Of a DNA stretch of 64,000 bases, positions 38,710 to 48,958 are shown one piece after another (within the stretch, counting starts at the first letter, position 1; every line of letters begins with the position of its first letter). Source of the DNA: Chamaelirium japonicum (lineage: Eukaryota; Streptophyta; Magnoliopsida; Liliales; Melanthiaceae); contig OX393555.1 of the NCBI GenBank assembly GCA_947650365.1, positions 14,587,550 through 14,651,549 on the forward strand, written 5' to 3'. Made by a program: the position numbers and the translations under genes. The notes below the pieces were generated by a model, which worked only from the letters and a program-made list of their open reading frames with translations, did no database searches and had not been told where the DNA came from.

Positions 38710-41372
38710 TGCTACAACTTTAAGTAGTCCTAATTAAGGGACTAAAAAGTGCAATTTAACCCCAAGTATAGGGTATGTAGCGAAGTAGTAATCTCGGTGA
38801 GTCCGAGGTCGATTCCACAGGGACTGAAGGACTAATGGGAACTAATGTGATGACAGTGCGTGAACGTGAGTGCAAATCAGGGTTTTCCACTGAGAGTGGA
38901 GCACGAATGATGAAACTACGTTACTAAATTAAATAGAACTAAATATTGCAATTAAATAAAGGAGGTTACGATGGAGATGAGGCTAAGGCATCCGGGTTCA
39001 ACCTAGTAGTATATTATGTATTCTTTTGATCAATAATTTTTATGAGGATAGCATGAAGATTAAGTTCGGACGCATGCTACAGAGGTCTTTAAGCATTGCA
39101 CATGCCCGGAGTCGATGTGCAATCAAAAGGGCTTGTACACATGTATCGATTTCTAGTGATAAGCATCCAACATACGAAAATAGATTAAAACTCATATGGC
39201 GAGAGACTCGTTACGCTAGTGCTATCTTACCACAGGGATTCATAAGCGGTCCGTATGCCCGGAGTCAATACGGACTCAAACAAATATGCAAGTAAAATAA
39301 CATACATCATCAGACAGTGTCATCCATATAAGATTCAATCATACGAAAATTAAGCCTTATCATTGATCAAATAAAAAACGTAACATACTACTAGGCGTCC
39401 CCCATAGCCTTAGCTAGGGGTTTAGCCGCGCATGTTCATAGAATTTAGCAGAAAAACATAAGGGCAAGCAAACTCCATTAATGACGATACGAAGGTTGAC
39501 GAGCGTAGGCGACGGCTTCCGGCGATGATGACGATGTCGGTGAAGCGTGGTTCGGAGACGATGGTGTACGGCGCGACTTCGGCGAGGATGAAGCGTGGCT
39601 CGGAGATGCTCGGTCGGGATGGTGGTGGATGATGAAGGTCCGGGTTTATGGGTTGATGTGGTTCGGGCTAATGGTGGTAATGGAAGAATTTCGGATGGTC
39701 CTCCCCCCTAGTTGATGAGGTTCGGGTCTATATAGAGAAAGGGAGTTCGATTTAAGCAAGGAGAGGGAGAGAGACGTTCGGGATAGAGAGAGAAACGGGG
39801 AAGAGAGCCTGGGTCGTGGGTCTCGGATATGGTAATGAAGAGAGAGAGAAACGATCGGGTGGAGAGAGGAGTTCGGATGGAAGTCCGGGACGTTCGCGAG
39901 GAGAGAGATACCGAGGTGATCGGGTACACCGGACGGCTGTGATCTCGGCTCATGGGTCTCGCGGGTTTTAGAGAGAGAAAGAAACGGGAGTGGTTATGGA
40001 AAGAGAGAAGAGAGAAAACAGAGGCGGGAGAGAGAGACGTGCGGACTAGAGAGAGAAAAGGAAAGAGAGATAGAGAAGGAAAGAGAGAATCCCGGAGAGA
40101 GAGGGAGGTGGTGATCGGGTAGAGGGATGGGCGGCTGGGCGTTCGGTTGAGAGAAAACAGGGAGGAGAGAGAGAGACGATCGGTTGAGAGCGAGAGCTGG
40201 GCGGACGGCTGCATGGGCTCTCTTTGCACGGACGGCTGTGATTGTTTCCAAGTGATCACGGGTTAGAGAGAGAGTCGGCTGGATCTATGCATGGGTTTGG
40301 GTCGTGCAATGCATTTAGAATGCAAGGGACGGCCTTGATTCTAACTCCGGACGGCTGCGATTAAGTAGAGAAGAAGAGATTTGGGTGTTATGAGATGGGG
40401 TTCGTGCTGGATTTGCATGGGAATAAAAGGGACGGCTGTGATCTGCATGCAAGGGTTATGAACTAGATGGATGCGATGCGATCGGACGGGTAAGAGTGAA
40501 TTTATGAGGACGGGACTCGACCAGCTGGGCTCATGCATAGGTCGCACATGGCTCAGGGATGTGCTTGGATATCATGATGGCCGAGTCAGATGTTATCAGG
40601 TTCGGGGTGGCCATGGACTCCGAAAACTCGACCGAAATCCGAATCGCAAAATTGAGCATGGGTATGCATGGATCTCGGGTTTGTGCGAGGGATTTGAGTG
40701 CACGGACGGCTACGATGAAGTCTGGATGGGAAGGAGTAAGGACGAGGGTGATTCGATCCCATGCATGGGATGGTTTGATAGAGGAGAAAAGAAAGAGAAA
40801 GAAATGAGGAAAGGAGATGAGAGAGAAAAGGTGGCAGGTCTGTCCGCTCTCCATACCACATTCGCAAGCCACCGTCATACTCCATTGAGCTTGGTAGAAC
40901 GTCCGGGGTGCTCCTCTGGTTTGTATCATATGATTTGTCCGCCCGATGAGGTCATTTTTCTGCCGAATCTTGTAATTATCCTCTGCTTTATTGCTCTTCA
41001 GAAACTGCCTCCAAACGAGCACTGGAATTTCCATCGACTCATCGTGAGAATATATATCACTTTAGCACGATGCCCTTGGGCTAGCTGCATCGAGATCCAG
41101 ACCAATTCCCTGAAAACGTACATGAATTGATGCGTATAAGGTCCAATACGATTATCAATAAAAAGAATAATTTGAACTATCGGGCTCCATATTTTTCATG
41201 CATGTATCGTATGAGTGCAGACCCATATACCGTTATGTCCGTATTATAGTCTACTATGCATTGATGCAAAGAAAATGATGCGCTTTACGAGTATATGAAA
41301 AGTTTTACGTAGCAAAGTGATGATAATGCAGTCAGAAATAAGCGATAAAATGCATTATTTGGAGACTTAACA
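38710..41372 (-). repeat. Gypsy D 5' LTR (2663 bp)
   Basis: This is the partner of 31154-33816, with the same length and borders and the same set of incidental frames. I found no mismatch in the stretches compared. It ends directly at the TCCTC duplication next to copia B sequence. Confidence 0.95.
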
Positions 41373-41377
41373 TCCTC

Positions 41378-41645
41378 CTGACCTTCTGAATCAACTAATA
41401 AGGTTTCTCTATAGTATCTGTCAGGAGCTCTGATGCTTCTCTCACAGCGATGAGGTGTTGGTAGTGTTACAGGATGAATAGGTTCTATAGTATCTGGTAT
41501 ATTAGTGTCTGTGATGTCAGCTTCCACTATGCTTTCGGATGCGCTCTTTGATCTAGTATCTAGCAGTTCATCCAGAACTACCTTACTAGTAGGCTTGTGG
41601 TCCATAATATAATCCCGTTCTAGGAAATAGGCGTTCGTTGAAACG
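41378..41645 (-). pseudogene. Copia B pol linker between integrase and reverse transcriptase
   Basis: The minus strand here reads PTPHRCERSIRAPDRYYRET, the basic RSxRxxxxPDRY-type signature found in copia pol between integrase and reverse transcriptase. It is a short island of copia B left between the gypsy D and gypsy C insertions and shows that both jumped into the same pol region about 270 bp apart. Confidence 0.8.
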
Positions 41646-41650
41646 ATTAC

Positions 41651-42254
41651 TGTGGGTGCAAAAATTATACCGGACCGGATCAGAGCGGCATGGGCCCGCG
41701 CAACGGCCCAAGTGGGTAAGCCCGCCCGGGTTCATGAGCCCACTCTACGGGGCTCGCAGATCAAGCCCTCCCCCTTATTGGGTCCGAACAACGGTCCAAT
41801 AAGGGCCCAACAAGGAGGCCCAGAACCAGTGCCATGTCATCATCGCCACGTCATCACTGCCATATCTGGCACGTGCCTACGCTATAAAAGGACCCCCAAG
41901 GCATCCAAGAAAGTGGTTGGTCATTCGATCAGAGGAAGAGGGATTCCAGATCCAGAGCCAGAGCCCTCCATTCTTCCTCTTGAACTCTCCCAATTACTCC
42001 ATGCAAACACATTGTAAGAAACCTCTCTCGGCCTGTCGAGAGAACGCTCAACCCTCATTTACTCAAATTATAGTGAAGATCAGGTGGCACCTCTCGCCCG
42101 GAGACGTAGGTCGTAAGACTGAACTTTGACAACAACTACCTGTGTCGTCTCTGTCCTTCTCAACTTTCTAACCTCTAATACACAAACAATCCAATTCAAT
42201 CAAGGCTGTGGGGCGGGATTCCCGATCAAGGCGGCTCGAAAATTTCCCCCCATA
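41651..42254 (+). repeat. Gypsy C 5' LTR (604 bp)
   Basis: The LTR runs from TGTGGGTGCAAAAATT to TTCCCCCCATA. The 3' border is inferred from the ATTAC duplication and gives TG...TA ends, slightly unusual. A TATA box lies at 41883-41890. The U3 part has several GCCACGTCATC-like blocks resembling ACGT-core (bZIP-type) elements. Confidence 0.9.
41883..41890 (+). promoter_or_regulatory. TATA box of gypsy C 5' LTR
   Basis: GCTATAAAAGGACC is conserved in both LTRs (also at about 48583-48590) despite their divergence elsewhere. It is a good match to a plant TATA box, and transcription would start some 30 bases downstream. Confidence 0.65.
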
Positions 42255-42259
42255 ATCTT

Positions 42260-42276
42260 TGGCGCCATCTGTGGGA
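42260..42276 (+). promoter_or_regulatory. Gypsy C primer-binding site
   Basis: TGGCGCCATCTGTGGGA lies five bases after the 5' LTR. It begins with the TGG common to tRNA-primed sites and resembles those of other plant gypsy and TR-GAG elements. I have not matched it to a specific tRNA. Confidence 0.8.
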
Positions 42277-42394
42277 TATCGATAGAGGTCTTACCCACAC
42301 CTCTACCGACTCCTATTCAGCTTGTGGTGACGAGCCACAAGTCCTCCTCTAAATCAACCTCAATGCCTTCATCACGCCGATATCAGCACGCTCA

Positions 42395-44046
42395 ATGGTG
42401 AAGGCCAGCACCAACCCACCAAAGGCAGGTGCTGACCGGACAATCGACGTGCTAATCGAAGAAGAACAAGAAGTCTCGGTTGCAACCAACCGAAGACATA
42501 TTCATAAGCGACTGGGGCCACAAGGAAGCCATTCGGAAAGCCGCAGTAATCGGCAGGACCCGCCATTCCGGAGGCACGGATCTGGCAAAGAGCACGCCAT
42601 CCAAGGGGACAACGATCTAACTACATACCAAATTTTGGCTGCTGATTTCTAGCTGTTGAACCTTCTCAAGAGGAACGCAGCCCTCGAGCAAGAGAGGGAT
42701 TTCCTAAAGAAGGTAGCTGATCGAAAGAGCGGGGGTTGTGGCCCACAACTCTCCAACTGCTGATGAAGACCAACCAAGGACTCACCCAGCCGTGATTCAT
42801 CATCTTGAAGAACCACATGTGCCATGTATCGAGAGGCGTCAAGTATCCACACAAGCACCAAGGCAAACGGTATGGGATCGCCTCGACGTCGACGGTGCGC
42901 TAAGCTATCGCCGAGAAGGATTGCCTCAATCAACGGGGTCTACTGGACGTTCTATCCCTCCGTACATGAAAGCAACAGATGCCCGCGAGCTGCTCAACCG
43001 ACTAAGGCATACTGCCGACGTGGGACGCCGTCATCAAGACTGTAGGCAGTTAATCACCTCGGTGGGGCCACTGCATCCCAAGGTTCTTGTAACCCCTTTT
43101 CCTATGGGTTGGCGAACACCGAGCCTACCAAAGTTTAACTGCATCCAGGGAGACCCTGCTCTCCATATCCTAGCCTACAAGCAGGCCCTGACGCCCTACG
43201 AGTATGAGAATCATGCCGTATGTTTGCGGGAAGCCTCGAGGGACCTGCCCTCGACTGGTACTACACACTGCCTACTGGTACGGTGACCACATTTAAAGAA
43301 TTGGCTGAACTCTTCATGGACCATTATCGGCTAAACTTAAAGCCGAAAAAGAAGCTGGATACACTCTACCGGCTGAAGATGGGCTCCGATGAATCTCTAA
43401 GGAGCTTCACGATGAGGTTTCGTAATGAGCACTCCGAGCTCACTGGTCGGTCCCATAATAAGGAGGTCATCATACTGGCATTCCAGAATGCTATCCGGCC
43501 AGAGCTCCACGTCTACACCGACTTCATCCGGTACCCTCCCAATACCTTAGAGGTAATGTTCAAGCGCGTACAGCGGGAGATAGAGGTGGAAGACAATCAG
43601 CAGGCCAGAAGACTACGCGAGCCCCGTGATTCTCGTGACTCCCGACATAAGAAAGATGATGAAGCTCCTAATTAAGCACGCTACAAGAAGTCTGCCCATG
43701 CTGCATCCGACCAAAAGGTACAGGCCAAAAGGTACAATGAAGATCCGAAATCCCCTCCAGCAGAAAAGAGGTGAACTCCAAGGGAACAAAGGGTATTTAC
43801 TGAGCTGAATACCTCCATTGAAGACATCTTCGCCTACTTGCAGAACGAGCCCTTTTGTAAATGGCCACAGCCTCTCCCTCCAAATTCCGACCAGGCGGGA
43901 GATACGACAGCCTATTATGAGTTCCATCGCAGCCATGACCACCCAACCTCTACATGTTGGAAGCTAAAGCATCACATCGAAGACCTGATCTAAGAAGGGC
44001 GGCTCGATGGCTACCTCGCTAACAAGGAACCAGGTCGAGAGAAGTA
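42395..44046 (+). pseudogene. Gypsy C gag remnant
   Basis: The best-preserved stretch (43220-43675) carries the retrotransposon gag domain of Ty3/gypsy elements, with LEGPALDWYYTLPTGTVTTF and FRNEHSELTGRSHNKEV among its recognisable blocks. Upstream text from about 42395 is the variable N-terminal part. Downstream, near 43912-43990, is YYEFHRSHDHPTSTCWKLKH, the CX(n)H-type block seen near the end of plant gypsy gag proteins. Gag would form the particle. The gene is a fossil with several breaks. No protease, reverse transcriptase or integrase follows. Confidence 0.85.
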
Positions 44047-44222
44047 AAGGCAGCAGCAGTAGAGAAAGAAAGTCAACATAACACGTAGATGCATAATCAT
44101 AACGTCCGTTGGGCAACCTCTAAAAAAGTGTAACTGCAACTTTGTTATATCAATAAAGTGTCTTTTTTTTTCTCAAAATCAAATCTCTCGAAGTTCGATT
44201 CCACCATATTAAGGCATAAAAA

Positions 44223-44995
44223 AAAGGCTCCTGGCAACCCAGGTCAACCAAAGACCTTCGATTCCGCCCATTCAAGTCGGAAGCTCGAAGGCAAGTCGGC
44301 TATGCCCTCTCGAGGCTAAAGTTCGATAAAAAGGCTCCTGGCAACCCAGGTCAACCAAAGACCTTCGATTCCGCCCATTCAAGTCGGAAGCTCGAAGGCA
44401 AGTCGGTTATGCCCTCTCGAGGCTAAAGTTCGATAAAAAGGCTCCTGGCAACCCAGGTCAACCAAAGACCTTCGATTCCGCCCACTCAAGTCGGAAGCTC
44501 GAAGGCAATTTGGCTACGCCCTTTCAAGGCGAAAGTTCGATAAAAAGGCTCCTGGCAACCCAGGTCAATCAAAGACCTTCAATTCCGCCCATTCAAGTCA
44601 GAAGCTCGAAGGCAATTCGGCTACACCCTCACGAGGCTAAAGTCCGATAAAAAGGCTCCTAGTAACTCAGGTCAACCAAAGACCTTCGATTCTGCCCGTT
44701 CAAGTCGGAAGCTCGAAGGCAATTTGGCTATTCCCTTTCAAGGCAAAAATCTGATAAAAAGGCTCATGGCAACCCAGGTTAACCAAAGACCTTCAATTCC
44801 ACCCATTCAAGTCGGAAGCTCGAAGGCAAGTCGGCTACGCCCTCTCGAGACTAAAGTCCGATAAAAAGGCTTCTGGCAATCCAGGTCAACCAAAGACCTT
44901 CGATTCCGCCCGTTCAAATCGGGAGCTCGAAGGCAATTCGGCTACGCCCTTTTAAGGCGAAAGTCCGATAAAAATACTTCTGACAATCCATGTCA
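44223..44995 (+). repeat. Gypsy C array 1: 107-bp tandem repeat, about 7 copies
   Basis: The unit starts AAAGGCTCCTGGCAACCCAG and recurs at 44223, 44330, 44437 and onward at a 107-bp spacing. The first two or three copies are nearly identical and later ones drift, especially around CTCGAAGGCAA. It sits immediately after gag, where the element's pol would be. Confidence 0.92.
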
Positions 44996-45084
44996 AGCTA
45001 AATTATCAACTATACTCATCTGAGGCGATGAGAATAAGTCCAAGGCAAGCGTCGTCGCTTTGACATGCACCAAGTTCAAGGAGA

Positions 45085-45925
45085 CATCCTTGGCACTCAA
45101 AGACAAAGTCCGAGGCGACCAATGCCTCGACACTCTACAAGCCCAAGGCCCAGCCCTTGGCACTCGAAGACGAAGTCTGAGGCGACCAACGCCTCGGCAC
45201 TTTACAAGCCCAAGGCCCAGTCCTTGGCACTCTAAGACAAATTTCGAGGCGACCAACACCTCGGCACTCTGCAAGCCCAAGGCCCAGCCCTTGGCACTCG
45301 AAGATAAAGTCCGAGATGACCAACGTCTTGGCACTCTACAAGCCCAAGGCCCTGCCCTTAGCAATTAAAGGCGAAGTCTAAGGCAACCAATGCCTGGGCA
45401 CTCTACAAGCCCGAGGCCCTGCCCTTAGCATTTGAAGACAAAGTCCGAGGCGACCAATGCCTCGGTACTCTACAAGCCCAAGGCCTTGCTCTTGGCACTT
45501 GAAGACAAAGTCCGAAGGCGACCAATGCCTCGGCACTCTACAAGCCCAAAGCCCAACCCTTGGTACTCGAAGATAAAGTCCGAGGCGACCAACGCCTCGG
45601 CACTCTACAAGCCCAAGGCCCAGCCCTTGGCACTCGAATACAAAGTCCGAGGCGACCAACACCTCGGTACTCTACAAGCCCAAGGCCCAGCCCTTGGCAC
45701 TCGAAGATAAAGTCCGAGGCGACCAACACCTCAGCACTCTACAAGCTCAAGGCCTAGCCCTTGGCACTCGGAGACAAAGTCTGAGTCGACCAACGCCTCG
45801 GCACTCTACAAGCCTAAGGCCCAGCCCTTGGCACTCGAAGACAAAGTCCGAGGCGACCAACACCTCGGTACTCTATAATCCCAAGGCCCTACCCTTGACA
45901 CATAAAGATAAAAGTCCGAGACGTC
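45085..45925 (+). repeat. Gypsy C array 2: 67-bp tandem repeat, about 12 copies
   Basis: The period is 67 bp, measured from GCCCAAGGCC at 45141, 45208 and 45275. Each unit contains two dyads: CCGAGGCG-ACCAA-CGCCTCGG, with 8-bp arms, and CCAAGG-CCCAGC-CCTTGG, with 6-bp arms. Both could fold in RNA or single-stranded DNA. The overlapping frames on both strands here are products of the repeat. Confidence 0.92.
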
Positions 45926-46429
45926 ATCGCCGACGTATTGGCATTCGATCAAAAGTCCAAGCTTAGTCTTGCCACTCAGGTCCAAGCATCGGATTGTCAC
46001 TGGCTATCACCTTTTCTCGTTGACTAACGGTTCTAAACCGGTCAGGGGGTGGTTGGTCTAACTCTGTCAGTGTGTGTCTCCACACTGGTGCAATCGATGA
46101 TGGGTAACACGGGATAAAATGGTGCTTCCTTGATCCTGGCCAAGTCAACACCCACACATGACCGTAGTACCTGGCCAATACAATAACCAGGTGCGGTAGT
46201 ACATTGGGTGAAGACTGGCTAGCCATCATGCGGAGTCATCCTAGATTATCTCTAAGAAGCCCCCCTCAAATATAGCATTGTCCCTCGCTGATATCCCCGC
46301 GCACCAGTGTTTTACCGAAAAAGTGTCGGTTTCAAATGGGGCTAAAATTCAAAAAACATACTATTTTCAATACCGACACGTTTTGGCCTCTTCTAGCAGC
46401 CCCAATAACGGGGTGTCGGCATCAACAAG

Positions 46430-46810
46430 CAGCCCCCCCTCGGTTTCGCAGAGAAACCAAGTGGGGAGGGGATGATGACACACCATCAGCATACCCCTCG
46501 GTTTCGTCAGAAAACCGAGAGGGGGTATGTGTTGGCATCAACAAGCAACCCCCCCTCGGTTTTGCACAAAAACCGAGTGGGGAGGGGGTGACGACACACC
46601 ATCAGCAGCACATCCCTCGGTTTCGTTAGAAAACCGAGAGGGGGTATGTGTCGGCATCAACAAGCAGCCCCCCCTCGGTTTCGCACAAAAACCGAGTGGG
46701 GAAGGGGTGACGACACACCATCAGCACACCCCTCGGTTTCGTCAGAAAACCGAGAGGGTGTGTGTGTAGGCATCAACCAACAGCCCCGCCTCGGTTTCGC
46801 ACAAAAAAAA
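46430..46810 (+). repeat. Gypsy C array 3: ~117-bp repeat with strong foldbacks
   Basis: About three units repeat with 115-119 bp spacing. Each holds two hairpins built from CTCGGTTT and AAACCGAG arms flanked by C-rich and G-rich runs, for example at 46497-46521 and 46553-46577. CATCAACAAGCAGCCCC and GACACACCATCAGCA separate the hairpins. Confidence 0.88.
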
Positions 46811-47144
46811 ACCCCTGACCCCAACAGCGCAAAGTGAGAGTCGGAGAGCGGAGAAGCTTCTTCCATGCCGAGGGAATGCCTGCCGAGGTACATCACGTAC
46901 AACTTTGTAACAGCGAGGGTGGGCCACCAGCAAAGAAAAGAAGGAAACAAAAAGAAAGAAGTGAAAGCAAAGAAGGAAAGAGTCAAAGGATAGAAAGTGA
47001 AAGCAAAGAAAGAAAAGTGAAAGCAAAGAGAGAAAGAGGGAGCCTGCTCTCTCTCTCTCTCTCCTATCCGTGCACAAGCCCCGCGCCGCTCTCCTGCCGT
47101 GCCCCCATCCCGTGTGCAGCACATACCAAAAAGGAAAAAAAAAA
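46811..47144 (+). other. Purine-rich and CT-rich stretch upstream of the captured ORP fragment
   Basis: A run of AAAGAAAGAAGTGAAAGC-like purine repeats is followed by a (CT)n tract near 47050-47072 and a GC-rich segment. This composition resembles a plant 5' untranslated region but may also be array-derived. No domain was recognised in the long plus-strand frame that crosses it. Confidence 0.4.
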
Positions 47145-47450
47145 AGGAATGAGAAATATAGTGAAGGAAGTGCAAGTTAATCTGATAATGAGAATGAAAG
47201 ACAAGATGCTGCTGAAGAAGAAACTGATGATGAAGACAACACATTTTTCGATACCCAAGATTTTCTCTCATCAAGTTCTTTTAAAAAGCTCTGGATCTGA
47301 CTTTTATAAATCTGAAATTGATTCTGAGGATGGAGAGCACTATATTGTTGGTTCAGTTGACGGTATTGATGCTTCCATGAATCCTGTGGGATCTAACTAC
47401 CCATATCTTAGGACACGTAAGAAATTACCTGATCCAATTGAAAACAGGGA
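47145..47450 (+). pseudogene. Captured fragment of an oxysterol-binding-protein-related (ORP) gene
   Basis: This stretch inside gypsy C has non-repetitive, codon-like composition and encodes an acidic text with DDEDNTFFDTQDFLSSSS and, further on, SEIDSEDGEHYIV and SNYPYLRTRKKLPDPIE. From memory this is the linker of plant ORP1-type proteins just before the OSBP lipid-transfer domain, where YPYVKRRKKLPDPVEKEKG is typical. ORPs move sterols and phosphoinositides between membranes. Neither the PH domain nor the OSBP domain itself is present. The fragment is broken and is not a working gene. Introns appear absent across it, which would fit capture from RNA, but it is too short to be sure. The match is recalled, not searched. 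Confidence 0.7.
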
Positions 47451-47499
47451 GAGAGAGGAACGTTCGCTCTCATTTGAGTCAATACCAAAGAAAGGAGAG

Positions 47500-48240
47500 A
47501 GAGAGAGTAGAGACTTTTTGGCTCGGCATCCTTTCGGTCGGGAAAAGGAAAAAGGGTCTCGGTACCCGCTCGGCATCCTCTTGGTCGGGAAAAGGGAAAA
47601 GGGACTCGGTACCCTCTCGGTATACTCTCGGTCGGGAAAAGGGAAAAGGGTCTCGGTACCCTCTCGGTATACTCTCGGTCGGAGAATACACTAATTTTTC
47701 GAGAACGCCTCCTCGCAAAACCGAGACTTTTTGGCTCGCACCAAAAGGGTCTCAGCGTCGGAAGAAGGCAAAGGAGTCTCGGCATCCTTTCGGTCGGGAA
47801 AAGGCAAAAGAGTCTCGGTACCCTCTCGGTATACTCTCGGTCGGAGAATATACTAATTTTTCGAGAACGCCTCCTCGCAAAACCGAGACTTTTTGGCTCG
47901 CACCAAAAGGGTCTCGGCGTCGGCAGAAGGCAAAGGAGTCTCGGCATCCTCTCGGTCAGGAAAAGGCAAAAGGGTCTCGGTACCCTCTCGGTATACTCTC
48001 GGTCGGGAAAAGGGAAAAGGATCTCGGTACCCTCTCGGTATACTCTCGGTCGGAAAACACACTGGTTTTTCGGAAATACCCCCTTGCAAAACCGAGACTT
48101 TTTGGCTCGCACCAAAAGGGTCTCGGTATCCTCTCGGTTGGAAAACACACTGCTTTTTCTAATACGCCCACTTGCAAAACCGAGACTTTTTGGCTCGCGC
48201 CAAAAGGGTCTCGGTATCGGCAGAAGGAGACTCTGCTAAT
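47500..48240 (+). repeat. Gypsy C array 4: CTCGGT-rich variable repeat
   Basis: Irregular units are built from GGGAAAAGG, TCTCGGTACCCTCTCGG and TATACTCTCGGTCGG, with a longer block, CGCAAAACCGAGACTTTTTG, recurring at about 47713, 47876, 48083 and 48173. CTCGGT and its complement ACCGAG occur in close pairs, so foldbacks are again frequent. A 303-codon plus-strand frame and a 246-codon minus-strand frame cross it purely because the repeats lack stops. Confidence 0.85.
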
Positions 48241-48337
48241 ACGAACCGCGGCACCGACGGCCTTTGCTAACCATGGCAGGATCCTAAGGCGTTTGCACCT
48301 TGGAATCCTAGCCGACCCAGGGGGTCCTGACCTGACT

Positions 48338-48346
48338 GGGAGAGGG
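48338..48346 (+). promoter_or_regulatory. Gypsy C polypurine tract
   Basis: GGGAGAGGG lies four bases before the 3' LTR, the expected place for the plus-strand primer. Confidence 0.65.
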
Positions 48347-48350
48347 TAAC

Positions 48351-48953
48351 TGTGGGTGCAAAAATTGTACCGGACCGGATCAGAGCGGCATGGGCCCGCG
48401 CAACGGCCCAAGTGGGTAAGCCCGCCCGGGTTCATGGGCCCATTCTACGGGGCTCGCAGATCAAGCCCTCCCCCTTATTGGGTCCGAACAACGGTCCAAT
48501 AAGGGCCCAGCAAGAAGGCCCAGAACCAGTGCCACGTCATCATCGCCACTTCATCATTGCCATATCGGGAACGTGCCTATGCTATAAAAGGACCCCCAAG
48601 GCATCCAGGAAAGTGGTTGGTCATTCGATCAGAGGAAAAGGGATTCCAGATCCGGAGCCAGAGCCCTCCATTCTTCCTCTTGAACTCTCCCAATTGCTCC
48701 ATGCAAACACATTGTAAGAAGCCTCTCTCGACCTGTCGAGAGAACGCTCAACCCTCATTTACTCAAATTATAGTGAAGATCAGGTGGCACCTCTCGCCCG
48801 GAGACGTAGGTCGTAAGACTGAACTTCGACAACAACTCCCTGTGTCGTCTCTGTCCTTCTCAACTTTCTAACCTCTAATACACAAACAATCCAATTCAAT
48901 CAAGGCTGTGGGGCGGGATTCCGATCAAGGCGGCTCGGAAATTTCCCCCCATA
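48351..48953 (+). repeat. Gypsy C 3' LTR (603 bp)
   Basis: This is the partner of 41651-42254, with the same TGTGGGTGC start and CCCCCCATA end. About 20 substitutions separate them, around 3%. With a commonly used plant LTR rate of 1.3e-8 per site per year that would be on the order of one million years, valid only if the rate applies here. Confidence 0.93.
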
Positions 48954-48958
48954 ATTAC

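Larger units (their letters stand above)
31154..41372 (-). mobile_element. Gypsy D: recent, gag-protease-only Ty3/gypsy element
   Basis: The insertion is bounded by a perfect 5-bp duplication, TCCTC, at 31149-31153 and 41373-41377. Two LTRs of exactly 2663 bp (31154-33816 and 38710-41372) are offset by 7556 bp throughout and gave identical text and identical translated frames wherever I compared them, so the insertion is very recent. The minus-strand internal part has a PBS, a leader, one long gag-protease frame and a 1.6-kb non-coding tail with a polypurine tract. No reverse transcriptase, RNase H or integrase text is present, so it looks like a non-autonomous derivative that would rely on a relative. 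The gag-protease text points to the Tat/Athila side of plant gypsy. Confidence 0.95.
41651..48953 (+). mobile_element. Gypsy C: gag-only Ty3/gypsy element with four tandem arrays
   Basis: A plus-strand element is flanked by the perfect 5-bp duplication ATTAC (41646-41650 and 48954-48958) in copia B pol. LTRs of about 604 and 603 bp have roughly 20 substitutions between them by eye, mostly transitions, plus one indel. The element has a PBS, a decayed gag, then four kilobases of tandem arrays and a captured host-gene fragment, and a polypurine tract at the 3' LTR. No pol domain was found, so it is a non-autonomous element of the kind called TR-GAG or LARD. Arrays downstream of the coding region are known in Tat/Ogre-type gypsy elements. 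Its gag is broken in several places. Confidence 0.93.

Noticed and set aside
45060-46000. Several 60-120-codon frames on both strands
   Set aside because: The 67-bp array lacks stops in several frames; products are translated repeats without start context.
46834-47694. 286-codon plus-strand frame taken as one gene
   Set aside because: It strings together GA-rich filler, the ORP fragment and array 4. Only the ORP part has protein-like content.
47408-48349. 303-codon plus and 246-codon minus frames
   Set aside because: They read through the CTCGGT-rich array 4 on both strands at once, which points to repeat composition and not to coding selection.
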